From NCBI GenBank assembly GCA_041744735.1, contig JBGTKH010000240.1, forward strand, positions 1 through 6,398: a DNA stretch of 6,398 nt. The letters run 5' to 3'. The stretch is from JBGTKH01 sp041744735. Lineage in GTDB: Bacteria > Planctomycetota > Planctomycetia > Pirellulales > Pirellulaceae. The notes under the pieces are model-generated. The model saw nothing but the letters and a program-made list of their open reading frames with translations. It did no database searches and had not been told where the DNA came from. A program made the translations under genes and the position numbers. This document shows, in pieces, positions 5,498 through 6,398 of this stretch (positions are counted from its first letter, which is position 1; each line of letters begins with the position of its first letter).

Positions 5498-6398
5498 CTA
5501 CACCTGACTCTGCTTCCAGTCCGCCCAGACAAGAACCGCCACGACCACAGCCCAGGCAACGAAGAACCAGCCGCTGACCGTGGCGTCCCACCGAAACCAA
5601 CCCGCGGCCGGCTGGCTGATGAGCGTCGCGTCTACAGTGAAGCCGAGAGCGTTAATCAATAGTCCCGCCGGAATCACGTAGCTCAGCAACCGCCGGTAAA
5701 ACCACCGCGGGTTCATCGAAAGCATCAGCGCCGTCACCAGCAGACCAAGGCCCAACAATCCGCCCACGATGGCTCGCCACTGGTTCGATGGCAGCAACAT
5801 CAACACGATCGCAATCACCACCGCGCCGATGCCGCAAGCCACCGAGAAGAATCGCCACGACGTAATCAGCGAACGCCAACTCGAATTGTCCACGGCGCCC
5901 GCCGCGCCGGTGCGTTGCCGGACATCGCCGGTTCGGCTGCTACCGTCGCCGCCCACAATCGAAACCGTCGAATTGCGGGCGTCAACGTGAATATGCTGTC
6001 GCCGTTCATCCATCGCACGCTCCCGAATCAGATCGACGCCAACGCCCTCCAGCAGCTCGCGCACCTTGTACGGGTCCTTACGTTCGGCGTCTTGGGGATG
6101 GAAGTCATGATCCAGGCCATAGAGAGCTTCTAGCTTGAGCAAGTGCTCGTACGGCACGTCCACGTCCGGTTGATCGTGCAGCGGCACAACGGCTTTCTCA
6201 CCGATTTCGCGGTTCAGGCTGTGGACGTATTCCAGATCGTTCACCACAACTGCCAGAGCCGCTCGCCGCCGCGGCTTGGGGCCGGCCACGAAGATGTCGA
6301 TCAGCCGCAGGTCGCGGTCGCCGCGGACCAGGATTTTGCAGCCCTCCGCTTGTAACACCACGCCCGTCTTCCAGCGCGTCGGATGGTCGGACAGGTTG
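5498..6398 (-). CDS. C-terminal part of a Roc-COR (ROCO) family protein with four transmembrane helices, 5' partial
   Basis: The frame is open to the window edge, so the gene starts beyond 6398; 299 residues are visible before the TAG. The first visible residues, NLSDHPTRWKTG then VVLQAEGCKILVRG, lead into a DIFVAG...RRRA...DLEYVH pattern and VVPLHDQPDVDVPYEHLL. This matches the end of COR domains, which follow a Roc GTPase domain in ROCO proteins. The Roc and any leucine-rich repeats would lie in the missing part. Numbered from codon 6361-6359 (a GTG inside the gene): a hydrophilic link at about 115-168, then hydrophobic segments at about 171-190, 197-216, 226-246 and 264-282, read as four transmembrane helices. 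Family members are GTP-regulated signalling or, in some bacteria, suspected immune proteins. It lies 89 nt upstream of the toxin-antitoxin pair on the same strand. The COR call is from pattern and the transmembrane call from hydrophobicity. Confidence 0.78.
   Translation of the reverse strand, partial: NLSDHPTRWKTGVVLQAEGCKILVRGDRDLRLIDIFVAGPKPRRRAALAVVVNDLEYVHSLNREIGEKAVVPLHDQPDVDVPYEHLLKLEALYGLDHDFHPQDAERKDPYKVRELLEGVGVDLIRERAMDERRQHIHVDARNSTVSIVGGDGSSRTGDVRQRTGAAGAVDNSSWRSLITSWRFFSVACGIGAVVIAIVLMLLPSNQWRAIVGGLLGLGLLVTALMLSMNPRWFYRRLLSYVIPAGLLINALGFTVDATLISQPAAGWFRWDATVSGWFFVAWAVVVAVLVWADWKQSQV

Noticed and set aside
5409..5600. N-terminal extension of the antitoxin frame
   Set aside because: It overlaps the ROCO gene end, is Cys/Gly/Arg-rich, and the GGAGG-ATG at 5408 gives a normal antitoxin length.

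Overview
The window is high-GC DNA with dispersed short palindromic repeats and a secreted FGly-type sulfatase. It also carries a very large trypsin-like protease with a degenerate thioredoxin-like domain, and the C-terminus of a probable Roc-COR (ROCO) protein. Together these suggest a planctomycete, probably of the Pirellulales type. This is inferred from gene content and style; no marker gene is present.

Left part (1-3705, + strand). The window opens inside a membrane-anchored S1C (HtrA/DegP-like) serine protease. Its visible part runs: low-complexity linker, transmembrane helix, PEGA-like beta domain, thioredoxin fold whose CxxC is replaced by SQGS, helical region, and a protease domain with an intact His-Asp-Ser triad. 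A 96-nt gap follows, and then a secreted arylsulfatase-type enzyme with a formylglycine motif (CSPCR). Each gene is followed, 2 and 11 nt after its stop codon, by a hairpin. The two hairpins share a 15-nt core in opposite orientation.

Middle (3706-4015). This roughly 310-nt stretch without a convincing gene holds the second hairpin, a cluster of GTGGGA/TCCCAC-type repeats, a perfect 14-bp palindrome inside a doubtful 29-codon ORF, and a plausible promoter for the next gene.

Right part (4016-6398). A small GG...DxD nucleotidyltransferase-fold protein (AbiEii/DUF6036-like) is on the + strand. It converges on a minus-strand VapBC-type toxin-antitoxin pair, whose genes overlap by ATGA and are preceded by a palindrome next to a -10-like box. 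Upstream of that pair, on the same strand, lies the C-terminal part of the ROCO-like protein. It has a COR-domain end followed by four predicted transmembrane helices, and it runs off the window.

The left part looks like ordinary planctomycete secretome and cell-envelope genes. The right part looks like a small conflict or toxin-antitoxin cluster (NTase, VapBC, ROCO). No CRISPR array, rRNA, tRNA or complete insertion sequence was seen.
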